In this document: positions 24,281 through 34,966 of the stretch, one piece after another | How positions within the stretch are numbered: the first letter of the stretch is position 1 | How the letters are laid out: each line of letters opens with the position of its first letter | Assembly (NCBI GenBank): GCA_038236705.1 | Contig: JBBRZN010000003.1 | Coordinates: 1 to 64,000 of the forward strand | DNA from: AC-32 sp038236705 | Lineage (GTDB): Bacteria > Actinomycetota > Thermoleophilia > Gaiellales > Gaiellaceae | Direction of reading: 5' to 3' | DNA: 64,000 nt | The notes under the pieces: generated by a model | The model's input: only the letters and a program-made list of their open reading frames with translations | Databases searched by the model: none | Told to the model about the DNA's origin: nothing | Made by a program: the position numbers and the translations under genes

Positions 24281-25387
24281 GCAGCTCAGCCGTGACGCCG
24301 CCGCCGAGGAAGCGGCCGCGATCCGTCAGCGCGAGCTCCGCGCCGTCGGCGGCGCGCTCGACCAGTCCGAGCCGCTCGAGCCGCTCGACCGCCGCTGCAT
24401 CGAGCGCGCCCTCGAGCCCGGTCAGCGAGAGCGGTTCGTCGAGGCGAAGGCCGAGGAGCACACGCTCCGATTGCTGCACCGGTGCGGGCAGCTCTTCGAG
24501 CTCACGGGGAGGCCGCTCCCCCGCCGCGAGCGCCGCCAGGTACGTGCCCAGCCGAGGCGTCGTCTTCCACCGCCGACCCTGAATTGTCGAGACAGCGCCG
24601 ATCCCGAGTCCCAGGTAGTCCCGGCCGCGCCAGTAGGCGAGGTTGTGTCGCGAGCGCAGGTCGCGACCGTCCGCAAGCGTGGGTGGCCGGCAGAAGTTCG
24701 CCGTCTCGTACCAGCGATAGCCGGCGCCCGTCAGCCGTGCGACGACGCGCTCGAAGTACGTCTCCATGGCCTCGGCCTGGCGTGCGAGCTCGGCGCCGTG
24801 CTCGTGGGTGAAGCGAGTCCCCGGCTTCGCCTCCAGCTCGTAGCAGGAGAGATGCTCCGGTTCCAGCGCCAGCGCGTCGCGCAGATCGGCCTCGAGGTCG
24901 GCGGCGCTCTGGCCGGGAATCCCGTAGATGAGATCGAGGGATACGTTGTCAAAGTTGGCATCACGAAGAGCGTAGACCGCGCGCCGGACGTCGTCGGCCC
25001 CGGCCCGCCGCTCGAGCACGTCCAGCAGCCGCGGCCGGAAGCTCTGGGCGCCAAGCGAGACCCGGGTCACGCCGCAGTCGCGCAGCAACTCGGCGAGGGC
25101 AGGGGTCACCGTTTCCGGGTTCGCCTCGACGGTCACCTCGAGCGCCGGCGGCAGCGCCCTCAGCAGGCGCTCCAGCTCACGCGGCTCGGTCAGCGTGGGC
25201 GTGCCGCCGCCGAGGAAGACGCTCTCCAGTCGGGTCGCGAGCGCCTCTCGCTCGAGCGCGAGCTCACCCAGGAGCGCATCCACGTAGGCACCGTGCTGGC
25301 CCTGGCGCCCGACGACGGTGACGAAGTCGCAGTAGCCGCAGCGCGAGGCGCAGAACGGCAGGTGGACGTAGAGGTGCCGGGCGCCGG

Positions 25388-25391
<4 letters not shown>
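24273..25391 (-). CDS. hemW: Radical SAM HemW (CPO-III-like)
   Basis: A 372-residue radical SAM protein with the cluster motif FCASRCGYCDF (CxxxCxxC) near residue 15, FLGGGTPT and the HemW C-terminal domain. HemW proteins are thought to act in haem insertion rather than as coproporphyrinogen oxidase; the extra Cys of the CxxxCxxCxC form of true HemN is absent here (CDF). GTG 25391 overlaps lepA (GTGA). Order lepA-hemW-hrcA-dnaJ is widely conserved. Confidence 0.92.
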
Positions 25392-27190
<1,799 letters not shown>

Positions 27191-27196
27191 GCGAGC

Positions 27197-28777
27197 TCAG
27201 CCGGCGCGGCGGCGGGATCGCAACGATAGCAACGCCTGGAGCTCGCGAACTCCCAGCAAACGGCAGGAAAATCCGTACACGAGCGCGCCGGCGAGAAGAG
27301 CCGTCCCCAGCGAGCCGATCTGGCCTCCGAGCGACCGGCCGAGCTCCTCGTCGAGGAGCCGCCAGACGCCGTACGCAACACCGGCCAGCACCGCGGAGGC
27401 CAGGGTGATCAGGAAGAAGGCCCGCGCGCTCTCGGCGAGCTCGAGGCGCCCAAGCCTCCGGCGCAAGAGGTCGAGGAGCGCAGCCGCGCCGGCGATGTTC
27501 ACGACCGTCGTGGCGAGCGGGATACCCCAGATGCCGAAGCGGTAGAAGGCTCCGTCGAGCGCGGCGTTCAGGCCGAGGTTGCCGAGAGCGACCCCGGTGG
27601 GCACCCAGGCCGACTGAAGGCTGAAGAAGGCCCGGTTCAGCATCAGCATCATCCCGTTGAACGTGAGCCCGGCAGCGAAGGCGGCGAGCGCGCCGGCGAC
27701 GACCCGTGTCTGGTGCGGATCGAACTCGCCCCGCTGATAGAGGAGGCGCACGATCGGCTCGGCGAGCACGGCGGAGATGACGCTCGCGGGCACGAGCAGG
27801 AACGCGATCTGGCGCAGGCCAAGGGCGACCGTGTGGCGGAAGCCCTCCAGGTCTCCGCGCGCGGCGAGACGGGAGAGCGAGGGGAAGAGCACCGTCGCGA
27901 CGGCAACGGAGAACATCCCCTGCGGCAGCATGTAGACGCGGAACGCCTTGTCGATCGCGGTCGGAGCCAGATTGGCGTCGATCAAGCGCGAGGCGAAGAG
28001 GGAGTCGACGACGAGGTTGAAGTTGATCAGGCCGAGGCCGAGGGTGACCGGCACCATCAGCGAGAAGACGCGCTTGATCGCGGGGTCTCGCCAGTCGATC
28101 ACGACCTGGAGGCGGCCGTCGCGCCCGCGCAGCCAGGGCAGGGGCAGCAGCACCTGGATCACGGTGCCGATCAGGATCGAGACGGCGTAGACGTAGAGCT
28201 TCCCGTCCATCGAGTCGGCCTGCGGGACGCCGATGACGAGGCCCAGGATGATCGCGACGTTCCAGAAGACCGGTGTCAGCGCAGGGACGGTGAAGTGCTC
28301 GTAGCTGTTGAGGATCCCGACGATCACGCCCGAGATCCCGAGCAGCGCCACGATCGGGAAGAGGACCCGCGAGAGGCCGATCGCAAGCTCGCGATCGCCG
28401 CCGGGGTCGCCGAAGGGAGCGATCACCAGCGGGGCGATCACGATGAAGAACGCGGTCAGGGCGCCGAGCCCGAGCAGCATCAGCCAGAAGAGGCTGGACG
28501 CGACGCGCCAGGCGCGCTTCCGGTCGCCCTTCTCGAGCAGCTCGCTGAAGACGGGGACGAAGGCGGACGAGAGCGCGGCGTCGGCGACGAGCGAGCGAAC
28601 GAGGTTCGGCACCTGGAAGGCGACCGTGAACGCGTTGATCTTCCCAGCGGCGCCGAAGTAGTACGCCGCGACGATCTCGCGGACGAGGCCGAGAACCCTG
28701 GAGATGCCGGTGGCGAGCGCAAAGATCGCCGTCGACCGCGCCAGCCGTCGGCCGCGGGCCGCGCGCTGCTCGTCCAC
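27197..28777 (-). CDS. murJ: Lipid II flippase MurJ
   Basis: A 526-residue membrane protein with about 14 hydrophobic segments that flips lipid II for peptidoglycan synthesis. N-terminal TAIFALATGISRVLGLVREIVAAYYFG and FNGMMLMLNRAFFSLQSAW are family motifs. GTG 28777 (VDEQRAARGRRLARS) is preferred: the 49 upstream codons are Arg/Pro-rich non-family sequence overlapping the repeat at 28852. Divergent from rpsT. Confidence 0.94.
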   Translation of the reverse strand: MDEQRAARGRRLARSTAIFALATGISRVLGLVREIVAAYYFGAAGKINAFTVAFQVPNLVRSLVADAALSSAFVPVFSELLEKGDRKRAWRVASSLFWLMLLGLGALTAFFIVIAPLVIAPFGDPGGDRELAIGLSRVLFPIVALLGISGVIVGILNSYEHFTVPALTPVFWNVAIILGLVIGVPQADSMDGKLYVYAVSILIGTVIQVLLPLPWLRGRDGRLQVVIDWRDPAIKRVFSLMVPVTLGLGLINFNLVVDSLFASRLIDANLAPTAIDKAFRVYMLPQGMFSVAVATVLFPSLSRLAARGDLEGFRHTVALGLRQIAFLLVPASVISAVLAEPIVRLLYQRGEFDPHQTRVVAGALAAFAAGLTFNGMMLMLNRAFFSLQSAWVPTGVALGNLGLNAALDGAFYRFGIWGIPLATTVVNIAGAAALLDLLRRRLGRLELAESARAFFLITLASAVLAGVAYGVWRLLDEELGRSLGGQIGSLGTALLAGALVYGFSCRLLGVRELQALLSLRSRRRAG

Positions 28778-28851
28778 GCGAGCGAGTATAGGAACGCGCT
28801 CCGTCGGCGTCGTCTCTTTTGGCCGTGTCCGTTCCGGCCGATGCGCCGGGC

Positions 28852-28938
28852 AGGTAGCCCGACCTCCTCCCCGCTGAGAGCCTATTCGGGGTTTGCACGC
28901 GGGTCTGTGACGCGGATGCGCCAAAACCGTGCCGGGCG
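28852..28938 (+). repeat. Dispersed phased element, copy E
   Basis: Plus strand: GGTAGCCCGACCTCCTCCCC, then GAGAGCCTAT, TTGCACGCG and 11-nt units TGTGAC (28906), TGCGCC (28917), CGTGCC (28928). The third unit ends 9 nt before the rpsT -10 box, so the units cover the -35 region. Similar to copies A, B and D. Confidence 0.7.
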
Positions 28939-28947
28939 GTCGGCTGC

Positions 28948-28953
28948 TACGAT
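28948..28953 (+). promoter_or_regulatory. -10 box of rpsT
   Basis: TACGAT, 33 nt before the rpsT ATG. No good -35 hexamer at 16-18 nt; that place is occupied by phased units of the dispersed element, so activation by a bound protein is plausible. Confidence 0.45.
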
Positions 28954-28959
28954 CGGGCC

Positions 28960-28974
28960 GCCCGCAGAGCGGGC
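28960..28974 (+). promoter_or_regulatory. Hairpin in the rpsT leader
   Basis: GCCCGC, loop AGA, GCGGGC, then ATTTTC, ending 11 nt before the rpsT ATG. It occupies the place where a Shine-Dalgarno would be; none is visible. Could be a weak attenuator or a site for S20 autoregulation. Confidence 0.5.
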
Positions 28975-28985
28975 ATTTTCACGCT

Positions 28986-29249
28986 ATGCCGAACATTCAA
29001 CAGCAGAAGAAGCGGGTGCGGATCGCGGCGCAGGAGCGCCTCGAGAACCTGCGCTACGCCTCCACCGTCAAGACGCTGACCCGCCGGCTTCGCCAGGCCG
29101 TGTCCGACGGCGACAAGGATCTGGTCGCAACGACGCACCGCGACCTCGTCCGCTGGGTCGACAAGGCCGCTTCCCGCGGCGCGATGCACCGCAACACGGC
29201 CGCGCGCAAGAAGGCGCAGGCTGCGAAGCTCGTCTCCGGCGCCTCCTAG
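28986..29249 (+). CDS. rpsT: 30S ribosomal protein S20
   Basis: An 87-residue basic helical protein binding 16S rRNA. MPNIQQQKKRVRIAAQERL at the N-terminus, DKAASRGAMHRNTAARKKAQ near the end match bS20. ATG 28986; longer in-frame starts would lie in the leader and promoter. Monocistronic, convergent with holA. The leader hairpin and missing SD suggest translational control. Confidence 0.96.
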   Translation: MPNIQQQKKRVRIAAQERLENLRYASTVKTLTRRLRQAVSDGDKDLVATTHRDLVRWVDKAASRGAMHRNTAARKKAQAAKLVSGAS

Positions 29250-29410
29250 GAGGGCTTGGCGGAACCTCGCTCGTCCTCGGGGTGCGCTGATCGTTCCGAG
29301 GCAAGGACGCAGGAGTTCTCGTAGCCGGAGGCTACGGGTGCGACTGAGGACGCCGCCTCGGAGCGAGCAGGGCGGCCCGAGGGCACAGACTGGGTTGCGT
29401 CAAGCCCTCC
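29249..29410. repeat. Nested inverted repeats in the rpsT/holA gap
   Basis: Outer arms GGAGGGCTTG (29249-29258) and CAAGCCCTCC (29401-29410); middle arms CCGAGGC (29296-29302) and GCCTCGG (29355-29361); inner arms CGTAGCC (29320-29326) and GGCTACG (29330-29336) around a 3-nt loop. GGACGC and GACGC also flank the inner hairpin. No ORF of note. Could be a bidirectional terminator, a structured RNA or a mobile palindromic element. Confidence 0.6.
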
Positions 29411-29413
29411 CAG

Positions 29414-30406
29414 CTAGCCCGCCCGGGCCGTCTCGGCCGGGCGCGTGATGTCGACGAGCGCGCGTGTGAACTCGAGCTCGCCCGGAAGCTTGCTGCCGCC
29501 CTTCAGCGCGAGGTCGAGCCGGGCGAGGCGGATCACCGCGTCGCCAAGCTCCTCTTCGCTGTAGTTGCGCGCCTGTTCGTAGAGCTTCTGAACATAGAAG
29601 CGGTTGCGCTTCAACCGGTCGGCCCCGGCGGTGGGTGGAACGCCCTCCGCGTCGAGAGCCTGGCACTCGCGCACCCGCGTCACGTGGTTCGTGACCAGCC
29701 CGGCGATCCGCAGGAACACGTCCCGGGGCGAGTCGCCCGAGCGTTCGACGATTCGCTCGCTCGCCGCAAGCACCGCGGCCACGTCGCGACGGCCCCAGGC
29801 GTCCGTGAGGTCGAAGGGCGGCGCGTCGGCGCGTGCCGGGACGAGCTCGGCGACCTCCCGCTCGCCGATCCGCTCGCCGGCGGCCCAGGTCGAGAGCTTG
29901 TCCACCTCCGTCGTGAGCTCGTCAGCGTTGTCACCCGCGAGCTCGACGAGGGCTCGGGCCGCGTCGTGGTCGATCACGATTCCCCGCTCGCGAAACTGCT
30001 GCTCGACCCACTTGGGCAGGTCGGCCTTGCGGCCTCGCGTCGGAAGGTCGTAGACCAGCACCTCGCCTGCTTTCGCAACAGCTTTCGCGAGCGCCGAGTC
30101 GCGCTTGAGATCCTCGCCGAGCAGTGCGAGCACGCTCGTCGGGGCCGGCTTGCGTAGGTACTCCTGAACCGCCTTCACGTCGGCGGCCTTCCAGCGTTCC
30201 ACCTGCTCGACCACGACGAGGCGCCGCTCGACGGCGAAGAGCCCGAGGGCGTTGCAGGAGGCGGCGGTGTCCTCCCCGCTCGACTCGCTCGCGTTCAGCG
30301 TCTCCGTCGCATCCTCCCCCACCCGGTCGCGGAGACGGCGCAGCGCGCGCGTCACTTTCGGCCGGTCGGTGCCGGTGATCAGGTACGCGGAGAGGAGCTC
30401 TGCCAC
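29414..30406 (-). CDS. holA: DNA polymerase III subunit delta
   Basis: A 330-residue clamp-loader subunit that opens the sliding clamp. Weakly conserved but recognisable by AYLITGTDRPKVTRALRRLRDRV at the N-terminus, FAVERRLVVVEQVERWKA and the helical C-terminal domain with RIAGLVTNHVTRVRECQAL. GTG 30406 (VAELLSAY) lies 28 nt inside the comEC end, so the two are coupled. The comEA-comEC-holA-rpsT neighbourhood is typical of Gram-positive genomes. Confidence 0.9.
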   Translation of the reverse strand: MAELLSAYLITGTDRPKVTRALRRLRDRVGEDATETLNASESSGEDTAASCNALGLFAVERRLVVVEQVERWKAADVKAVQEYLRKPAPTSVLALLGEDLKRDSALAKAVAKAGEVLVYDLPTRGRKADLPKWVEQQFRERGIVIDHDAARALVELAGDNADELTTEVDKLSTWAAGERIGEREVAELVPARADAPPFDLTDAWGRRDVAAVLAASERIVERSGDSPRDVFLRIAGLVTNHVTRVRECQALDAEGVPPTAGADRLKRNRFYVQKLYEQARNYSEEELGDAVIRLARLDLALKGGSKLPGELEFTRALVDITRPAETARAG

Positions 30407-31833
30407 CGCCGCCAAGCATAGGCTGCGGCGGGGGCGGTCAGGGCGAGGAGGATGACCAGCGAGCGGCCCGAGCGGACCTGCGCGCCCGGCAACCCACCGA
30501 CCACCCGCGCGCAGCCCGCGAGGTAGGCGGCACACCAGCCGTTGACCCAGGCGAGCGCAGACGCGGCCGGCGCGAACACCAGGCCGGCGAGCGCTGTCGC
30601 GAACGCGAGTCCGAGCAGCGGCGCGACCGCGGGCGCGGCAAATGCATTGGCAGGCACCGTCAGCAGCGGCACCGCGTGGAACTGGAGCCAGAGCACAGGC
30701 GCGGTCGCGACGCCGCACGCGGTCGACACGGCCAAAACGGCCCCGAGCTTCCCCGGGAGCGGATAGCCCTCGAGCGCGCGCGTGAGCCTCGGGACGAGCA
30801 CGAAGATCGCCGCGACGGCGGCAAACGAGAGTTGGAAGCCCGGATCGAGCAGGCTGTACGGGTTCCACGCGAGCAGCGCGAGCGCGCCGAGCAACAGGAA
30901 GTACCAGCGGTCGACCGGCCGCGCCGCGAGCCAGGCCAGCGAGACGAGCGCCCCCGCGACTCCGGCCCGCACCACCGACGGCTGTGCCCCGACCGCCAGC
31001 ACGTAGCCGCCGATGGAGGCGAGCGCGCCGAGCTGGCCGAGCCAACGTGGCAGCCCGATCAGCCACGCGAGCGCAAGCGCCCCTCCGGCCACGAGCACGA
31101 CGTTCTGCCCCGAGACGGCGAGCAGGTGGTAGAGCCCCGAGACGCGAAAGCGCTGACGCAATCCCTCCGAGAGCGCCTGCTCGTCACCGAGCACGACGCC
31201 CTCGACGATCCCGCGCCGGTCTCCTTCCAGGCCCGGGGCGATCGAGCCGGCCAGCGCTGCGCGGAGCCTGTCGGCGACGCTGCCGAGCCCGCCGCGCTGA
31301 CCGACGATGCGCCAGCGGTCGGCGCGCAGCACGACGTGAACGCCGTGGCGACGCAGGAACGTCCGCTCGTCGAAGCCGCCCTTGGCCGGACGGGGCAGCC
31401 GCACGGTCGTGACGGCCTCGAGCACGGCGCCCTGCGGCGGCGCGCGGCCCGGCGGAAGCTCGAGCAGGACCGACTCGCGCAGGCGGAGCCGGCCGAAGCG
31501 GCGCACTTGGCCGGGAACGCGCAGCTCGAAGCGCGATCGCCGCGCCGGTGCGGTCACCACCACACGAGCGCGCTCGGACGTGTCGACGCGCGCGAGCAGC
31601 ACGCTGCGGTCGAGCGCCTGCAGGCGCGCGCTGCCCCACCACCAAGCGATCACCACGAGCGCCATGCAGAGCAGCCAGAGCCGAAGCTCTCCCGTCGCGC
31701 CGACCGCGGCGCAGGCGACAGCGCCGGCGGTCACGGCCACAACCGGCGACGCGCCTCGAATCAGATTCGACACCGCGACCCCCGCACACAGCGAGGCCGC
31801 GACCAGATGCGGCGAGGCGCGGGGCGCCGTCAC
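30379..31833 (-). CDS. comEC: ComEC/Rec2 DNA-uptake channel, short form
   Basis: A 484-residue membrane protein with about ten hydrophobic segments. Competence-domain motif YHLLAVSGQNVVLVAGGAL is clear; the N-terminal soluble domain (residues ~70-180) is the OB-like DUF4131 region. The C-terminal metallo-beta-lactamase domain found in long ComEC proteins is missing, as in some actinobacteria. Transports single-stranded DNA across the membrane. GTG 31833 overlaps the comEA stop. Confidence 0.9.
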   Translation of the reverse strand: MTAPRASPHLVAASLCAGVAVSNLIRGASPVVAVTAGAVACAAVGATGELRLWLLCMALVVIAWWWGSARLQALDRSVLLARVDTSERARVVVTAPARRSRFELRVPGQVRRFGRLRLRESVLLELPPGRAPPQGAVLEAVTTVRLPRPAKGGFDERTFLRRHGVHVVLRADRWRIVGQRGGLGSVADRLRAALAGSIAPGLEGDRRGIVEGVVLGDEQALSEGLRQRFRVSGLYHLLAVSGQNVVLVAGGALALAWLIGLPRWLGQLGALASIGGYVLAVGAQPSVVRAGVAGALVSLAWLAARPVDRWYFLLLGALALLAWNPYSLLDPGFQLSFAAVAAIFVLVPRLTRALEGYPLPGKLGAVLAVSTACGVATAPVLWLQFHAVPLLTVPANAFAAPAVAPLLGLAFATALAGLVFAPAASALAWVNGWCAAYLAGCARVVGGLPGAQVRSGRSLVILLALTAPAAAYAWRRWQSSSPRT

Positions 31834-32426
31834 GGGGCCACCAGGTCGCGCAGCTGGTCCATCCGCGAGGGGCCGATCCCCGGGACCGCGTCGAGCTCGT
31901 CCACCGAGCTGAAGGCCCCGTGCTTCGCCCGGTAGTCGAGGATCTTCTGTGCGGTCACGGGGCCGATCCCCGGAAGCGAGTCCAGCTGATCCAGGGTCGC
32001 GTTGCTGAGATGCACCGGCCCGGTAGCCGCTCCGGTGCCGGCGGGGCCCACCCCCACCCCGGCGACGCCCGCCGCGCCACGCTTCGGCACAACCACCTGC
32101 TCGCCGTCGGCCAGCGGCGCGGCCAAGTTCACCTGCGCGAGATCCGCCTTCCCGGTGGCCCCGCCCGCGCGGGCGACGGCGTCCGCGATTCGCGAGCCCT
32201 GCTCCAGCCGGTACAGACCCGGCTGGCGCACGGCGCCGACGACATCCACCACCACCCGCGCGGCCGGCAGCCCGGTCACGCCCGCGGTCTCAGCCGGCGG
32301 CGGGGGAAGAGGCGCCACCGTGGTCGTGCCTGCGCCCAGGACGAACCGTCCCGCGAGCAGGATCAGCGCGAGCGAGCCTGCGGCGGCCAGGAGCAGCCGC
32401 CGCCGCTGGAGGAGGAACTCCGGCAT
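31830..32426 (-). CDS. comEA: ComEA DNA-binding competence protein
   Basis: A 198-residue protein: N-terminal membrane anchor (RRLLLAAAGSLALILLAGRFVLG), Pro-rich linker, SLBB domain (RVVVDVVGAVRQPGLYRL, residues ~60-115), then two helix-hairpin-helix motifs (LDQLDSLPGIGPVTAQKILDY and VDELDAVPGIGPSRMDQL). Binds incoming double-stranded DNA outside the membrane and hands it to ComEC. A phased-motif site lies 34 nt upstream (32460-32492). Confidence 0.94.
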   Translation of the reverse strand: MPEFLLQRRRLLLAAAGSLALILLAGRFVLGAGTTTVAPLPPPPAETAGVTGLPAARVVVDVVGAVRQPGLYRLEQGSRIADAVARAGGATGKADLAQVNLAAPLADGEQVVVPKRGAAGVAGVGVGPAGTGAATGPVHLSNATLDQLDSLPGIGPVTAQKILDYRAKHGAFSSVDELDAVPGIGPSRMDQLRDLVAP

Positions 32427-32459
32427 GCCCTGACCGTGCCCGAGAACGCGTCACGCGTG

Positions 32460-32492
32460 GGTGACGCCTTTGTGCCGAATCTGTGCCGGGCT
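32460..32492 (+). promoter_or_regulatory. Three 11-bp phased units upstream of comEA
   Basis: Units begin GGTGAC (32460), TGTGCC (32471) and TGTGCC (32482), preceded by CACGCGT. Same spacing as the units in elements A, B, D and E, but the left part of those elements is not clear here. On the comEA strand the units read GGCACA, GGCACA, GTCACC. Confidence 0.6.
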
Positions 32493-32494
32493 CG

Positions 32495-34885
32495 CTAAAC
32501 CACCAGGTTGACGAGCTTGCCCGGCACGACGATCGCCTGGCGCACCTCCCGCCCGTCCAGCTGCGCCTGGACGCGCGCGGAAGCCGTCGCCCGCGCGACC
32601 AGGTCCTCCTCCGACTCTTGAACCGAGGCCTCGACGCGGTCCCGCACTTTCCCGTTCACCTGGATCACGAGCTCGAAGGTCTCCCGCTCGAGCTGCGACT
32701 CGTCCGCGACGGGCCAGGGCTGCTCCCAGAGCCGTTCGTGCCCCAGCCGTGACCACAGCTCCTCCGCGACGTGCGGTGCGTACGGCTGGATCAGCGACAC
32801 CGCCGTCTCCGCCGCGAACCGCGCACCGGGCGCCGCCGGATCGCGGCCCAGCTCGTTGACCAGCTCCATAACGGCCGCAATCGGAGTGTTGAAGACGAAG
32901 CGCCGCCCGATGTCGTCGCTCACCCGCGCGATCGTCTCGTGCGCCTTCCGGGAAAGCAGAGACGGCTCAGGGTCCGGTTGTGGATCCGGGGACGCGTAGC
33001 GTGCCTCCCCGACGATCCGCCAGAGCCGGCGCAGGAAGCGCGCGATCCCCTCCACGCCCTCCTCGGTCCAGTCCATCGCCTGGTCGGCCGGGCCCACGAA
33101 GAGGATGTACAGGCGGACCGCGTCAGCGCCGTACATGTCGGCCAGCTCGTCCGGCGCGGTGACGTTCCCGCGCGACTTCGACATCTTCGAGCCGCCCTGG
33201 CGCACCCAGCCCTGGTGGAAGAGCCGCTGGAAGGGCTCGCGGAAGCCCACCAGGTCGAGCTCGTCCAGCACCTTGACGAAGAAGCGTGAGTAGAGCAGGT
33301 GCCCGGTCGCGTGGTCGATCCCGCCCACGTACTGATCGACCGGCAGCCAGAAGTCCACGAGCCGGCGCTCGAACGGCGCCTGATCGTTGTGCGGGTCGAC
33401 GTAGCGCAGGAAGTACCAGGAGGAGTCGACGAAGGTGTCCATCGTGTCGGCCTCGCGCACGGCCGGGCCCCCGCAGCGCGGGCAGGCCGCGTGCAGCCAC
33501 TCCTCGTTGGAGGCCAGCGGCGGTTTGCCCTTCGGCCGGAAGTCCTCGACCTCCGGCAACAGCACGGGCAGGTTATCCTCGGGCACGGGCACGATCCCGC
33601 ACCGCTCGCAGTAGACGATCGGGATCGGGCAGCCCCAGTAGCGCTGGCGTGAGAAACCCCAGTCGCGCAGTCGGAAGTTGACCGCCGGCCGGCCGCGGCC
33701 GCGCTCGCCGAGCCATTCGAGGATCGCCCGCTTCGCTTCCTCGGCCGAAAGGCCTGTGAACTGCCCCGAGTTCACGAGCGCCCCGTCCTCGTCGACGACC
33801 TCCCGGATCGGCAGGCCGTAGCGCTCGGCGAACTGGCGGTCGCGCTCGTCGTGGCCCGGGACGGCCATGATCGCGCCGGTGCCGTAGTCCATCAGGACGT
33901 AGTCGGCGACCCAGACCGGGATCGGCGCGTCCGTGGCCGGGTTGGTGACGTAGAGGCCGGTGAAGACGCCCGTCCTTTCGTCGGCGGCAGCCCGCTCCTC
34001 GCCGCGCTTCGCCATCGCCGTGCGCACGTACTTCCGAAGCTCCTCCGCCTTCGGCGAGCGTTCGACCAGCGTGTCCACGAGCGGGTGCTCGGGCGCGAGC
34101 ACGAAGAAGGTCGCGCCGAAAACGGTGTCGGGCCGCGTCGTGAAGACCGGCACGTCCACGTCCAGCTCGTCGATGCGAAACAGGAGCTCGGCGCCCTCGG
34201 AACGGCCGATCCAGTTGCGCTGGATCGCCTTCGTGCGCTCGGGCCAGTCGATCAGCTCGTGGTCTTTCAGGAGCGCGTCCGCGTAGGCCGTGATCCGGAA
34301 GAACCACTGCTCCATCTTGCGAGACTCGACCACCGCGCCGCAGCGCTCGCAGCGGCCGTTGATCACCTGCTCGTTGGCCAGGACGGTCTGGTCGTTCGGG
34401 CACCAGTTGACCGGCGCCTCCTTGCGGTAGACGAGCCCCTTCTCGAAGAACTTGAGGAAGAGCCACTGCGTCCACCGGTAGTAGGCGGGATCATGCGCGG
34501 CGATCACCCGGTCCCAGTCGATCGCCCAGCCCAGGCGGCGCATCTGGCGCTCGATGTTGGCGATGTTGCGCTCGGTGATCTCGCGCGGGTGGCCGCCCTC
34601 CTTGATGGCCGCGTTCTCGGCAGGCAGGCCAAACGAGTCCCAGCCCATCGGCCTCAGCACCTTCAGCCCCTGGCGGCGCTTGAAGTGCGTGACGACGTCG
34701 CCCAGCGTGTAGTTGAGGACGTGGCCCATGTGCAGGTTGCCCGAGGGGTACGGGAGCATCTCGAGCATGTAGAAGTCGTCGCCGGGCTGCTCGCCCGGCT
34801 CGGGGTTGTCGACGTAGAAGGCCCGCTCGTCCTCCCAGACGTGCTGCCACTTCGCCTCGATCGCCTTGGGGTCGTACGTCTCCAA
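32495..34885 (-). CDS. leuS: Leucyl-tRNA synthetase
   Basis: A 796-residue class I synthetase. HMGH form of the HIGH motif (PSGNLHMGHVLNYT, about residue 50), CP1 editing domain with FTTRPDTVFGATF, KMSKS (QGGSKMSKSRGNVTAPDE) and the anticodon-binding domain. Starts at TTG 34885 with GGAGG 5 nt upstream. The leader holds a six-residue ORF with two Leu codons and an intrinsic terminator, so it is probably regulated by attenuation. Confidence 0.96.
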   Translation of the reverse strand: METYDPKAIEAKWQHVWEDERAFYVDNPEPGEQPGDDFYMLEMLPYPSGNLHMGHVLNYTLGDVVTHFKRRQGLKVLRPMGWDSFGLPAENAAIKEGGHPREITERNIANIERQMRRLGWAIDWDRVIAAHDPAYYRWTQWLFLKFFEKGLVYRKEAPVNWCPNDQTVLANEQVINGRCERCGAVVESRKMEQWFFRITAYADALLKDHELIDWPERTKAIQRNWIGRSEGAELLFRIDELDVDVPVFTTRPDTVFGATFFVLAPEHPLVDTLVERSPKAEELRKYVRTAMAKRGEERAAADERTGVFTGLYVTNPATDAPIPVWVADYVLMDYGTGAIMAVPGHDERDRQFAERYGLPIREVVDEDGALVNSGQFTGLSAEEAKRAILEWLGERGRGRPAVNFRLRDWGFSRQRYWGCPIPIVYCERCGIVPVPEDNLPVLLPEVEDFRPKGKPPLASNEEWLHAACPRCGGPAVREADTMDTFVDSSWYFLRYVDPHNDQAPFERRLVDFWLPVDQYVGGIDHATGHLLYSRFFVKVLDELDLVGFREPFQRLFHQGWVRQGGSKMSKSRGNVTAPDELADMYGADAVRLYILFVGPADQAMDWTEEGVEGIARFLRRLWRIVGEARYASPDPQPDPEPSLLSRKAHETIARVSDDIGRRFVFNTPIAAVMELVNELGRDPAAPGARFAAETAVSLIQPYAPHVAEELWSRLGHERLWEQPWPVADESQLERETFELVIQVNGKVRDRVEASVQESEEDLVARATASARVQAQLDGREVRQAIVVPGKLVNLVV

Positions 34886-34901
34886 CCTGCCTCCAGATAC
34901 G

Positions 34902-34924
34902 AAAAAGCCTCTCGAACGAGAGGC
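34902..34924 (-). terminator. Intrinsic terminator in the leuS leader
   Basis: Minus strand GCCTCTCG, 2-nt loop, CGAGAGGC, TTTTT; ends 17 nt before the leuS start. A strong terminator placed between promoter and gene is the hallmark of an attenuator. Confidence 0.85.
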
Positions 34925-34929
34925 CTGGG

Positions 34930-34962
34930 GGAAGCTAGCGCGGCGCCGCCGCGTTTGCTTCC
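34930..34962 (-). promoter_or_regulatory. Hairpin between leader ORF and terminator
   Basis: GGAAGC pairs with GCTTCC, with an inner CGCGGC/GCCGCG helix. The GGAAGC arm can instead pair with GCTTC in the Leu codons of the leader ORF (34975-34981 region), so the two structures are exclusive. Confidence 0.55.
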
Positions 34963-34966
34963 TGCG

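Noticed and set aside
28778..28924. N-terminal extension of MurJ
   Set aside because: Arg/Pro-rich, lies within the dispersed element and a promoter region; MurJ homology starts just after GTG 28777.
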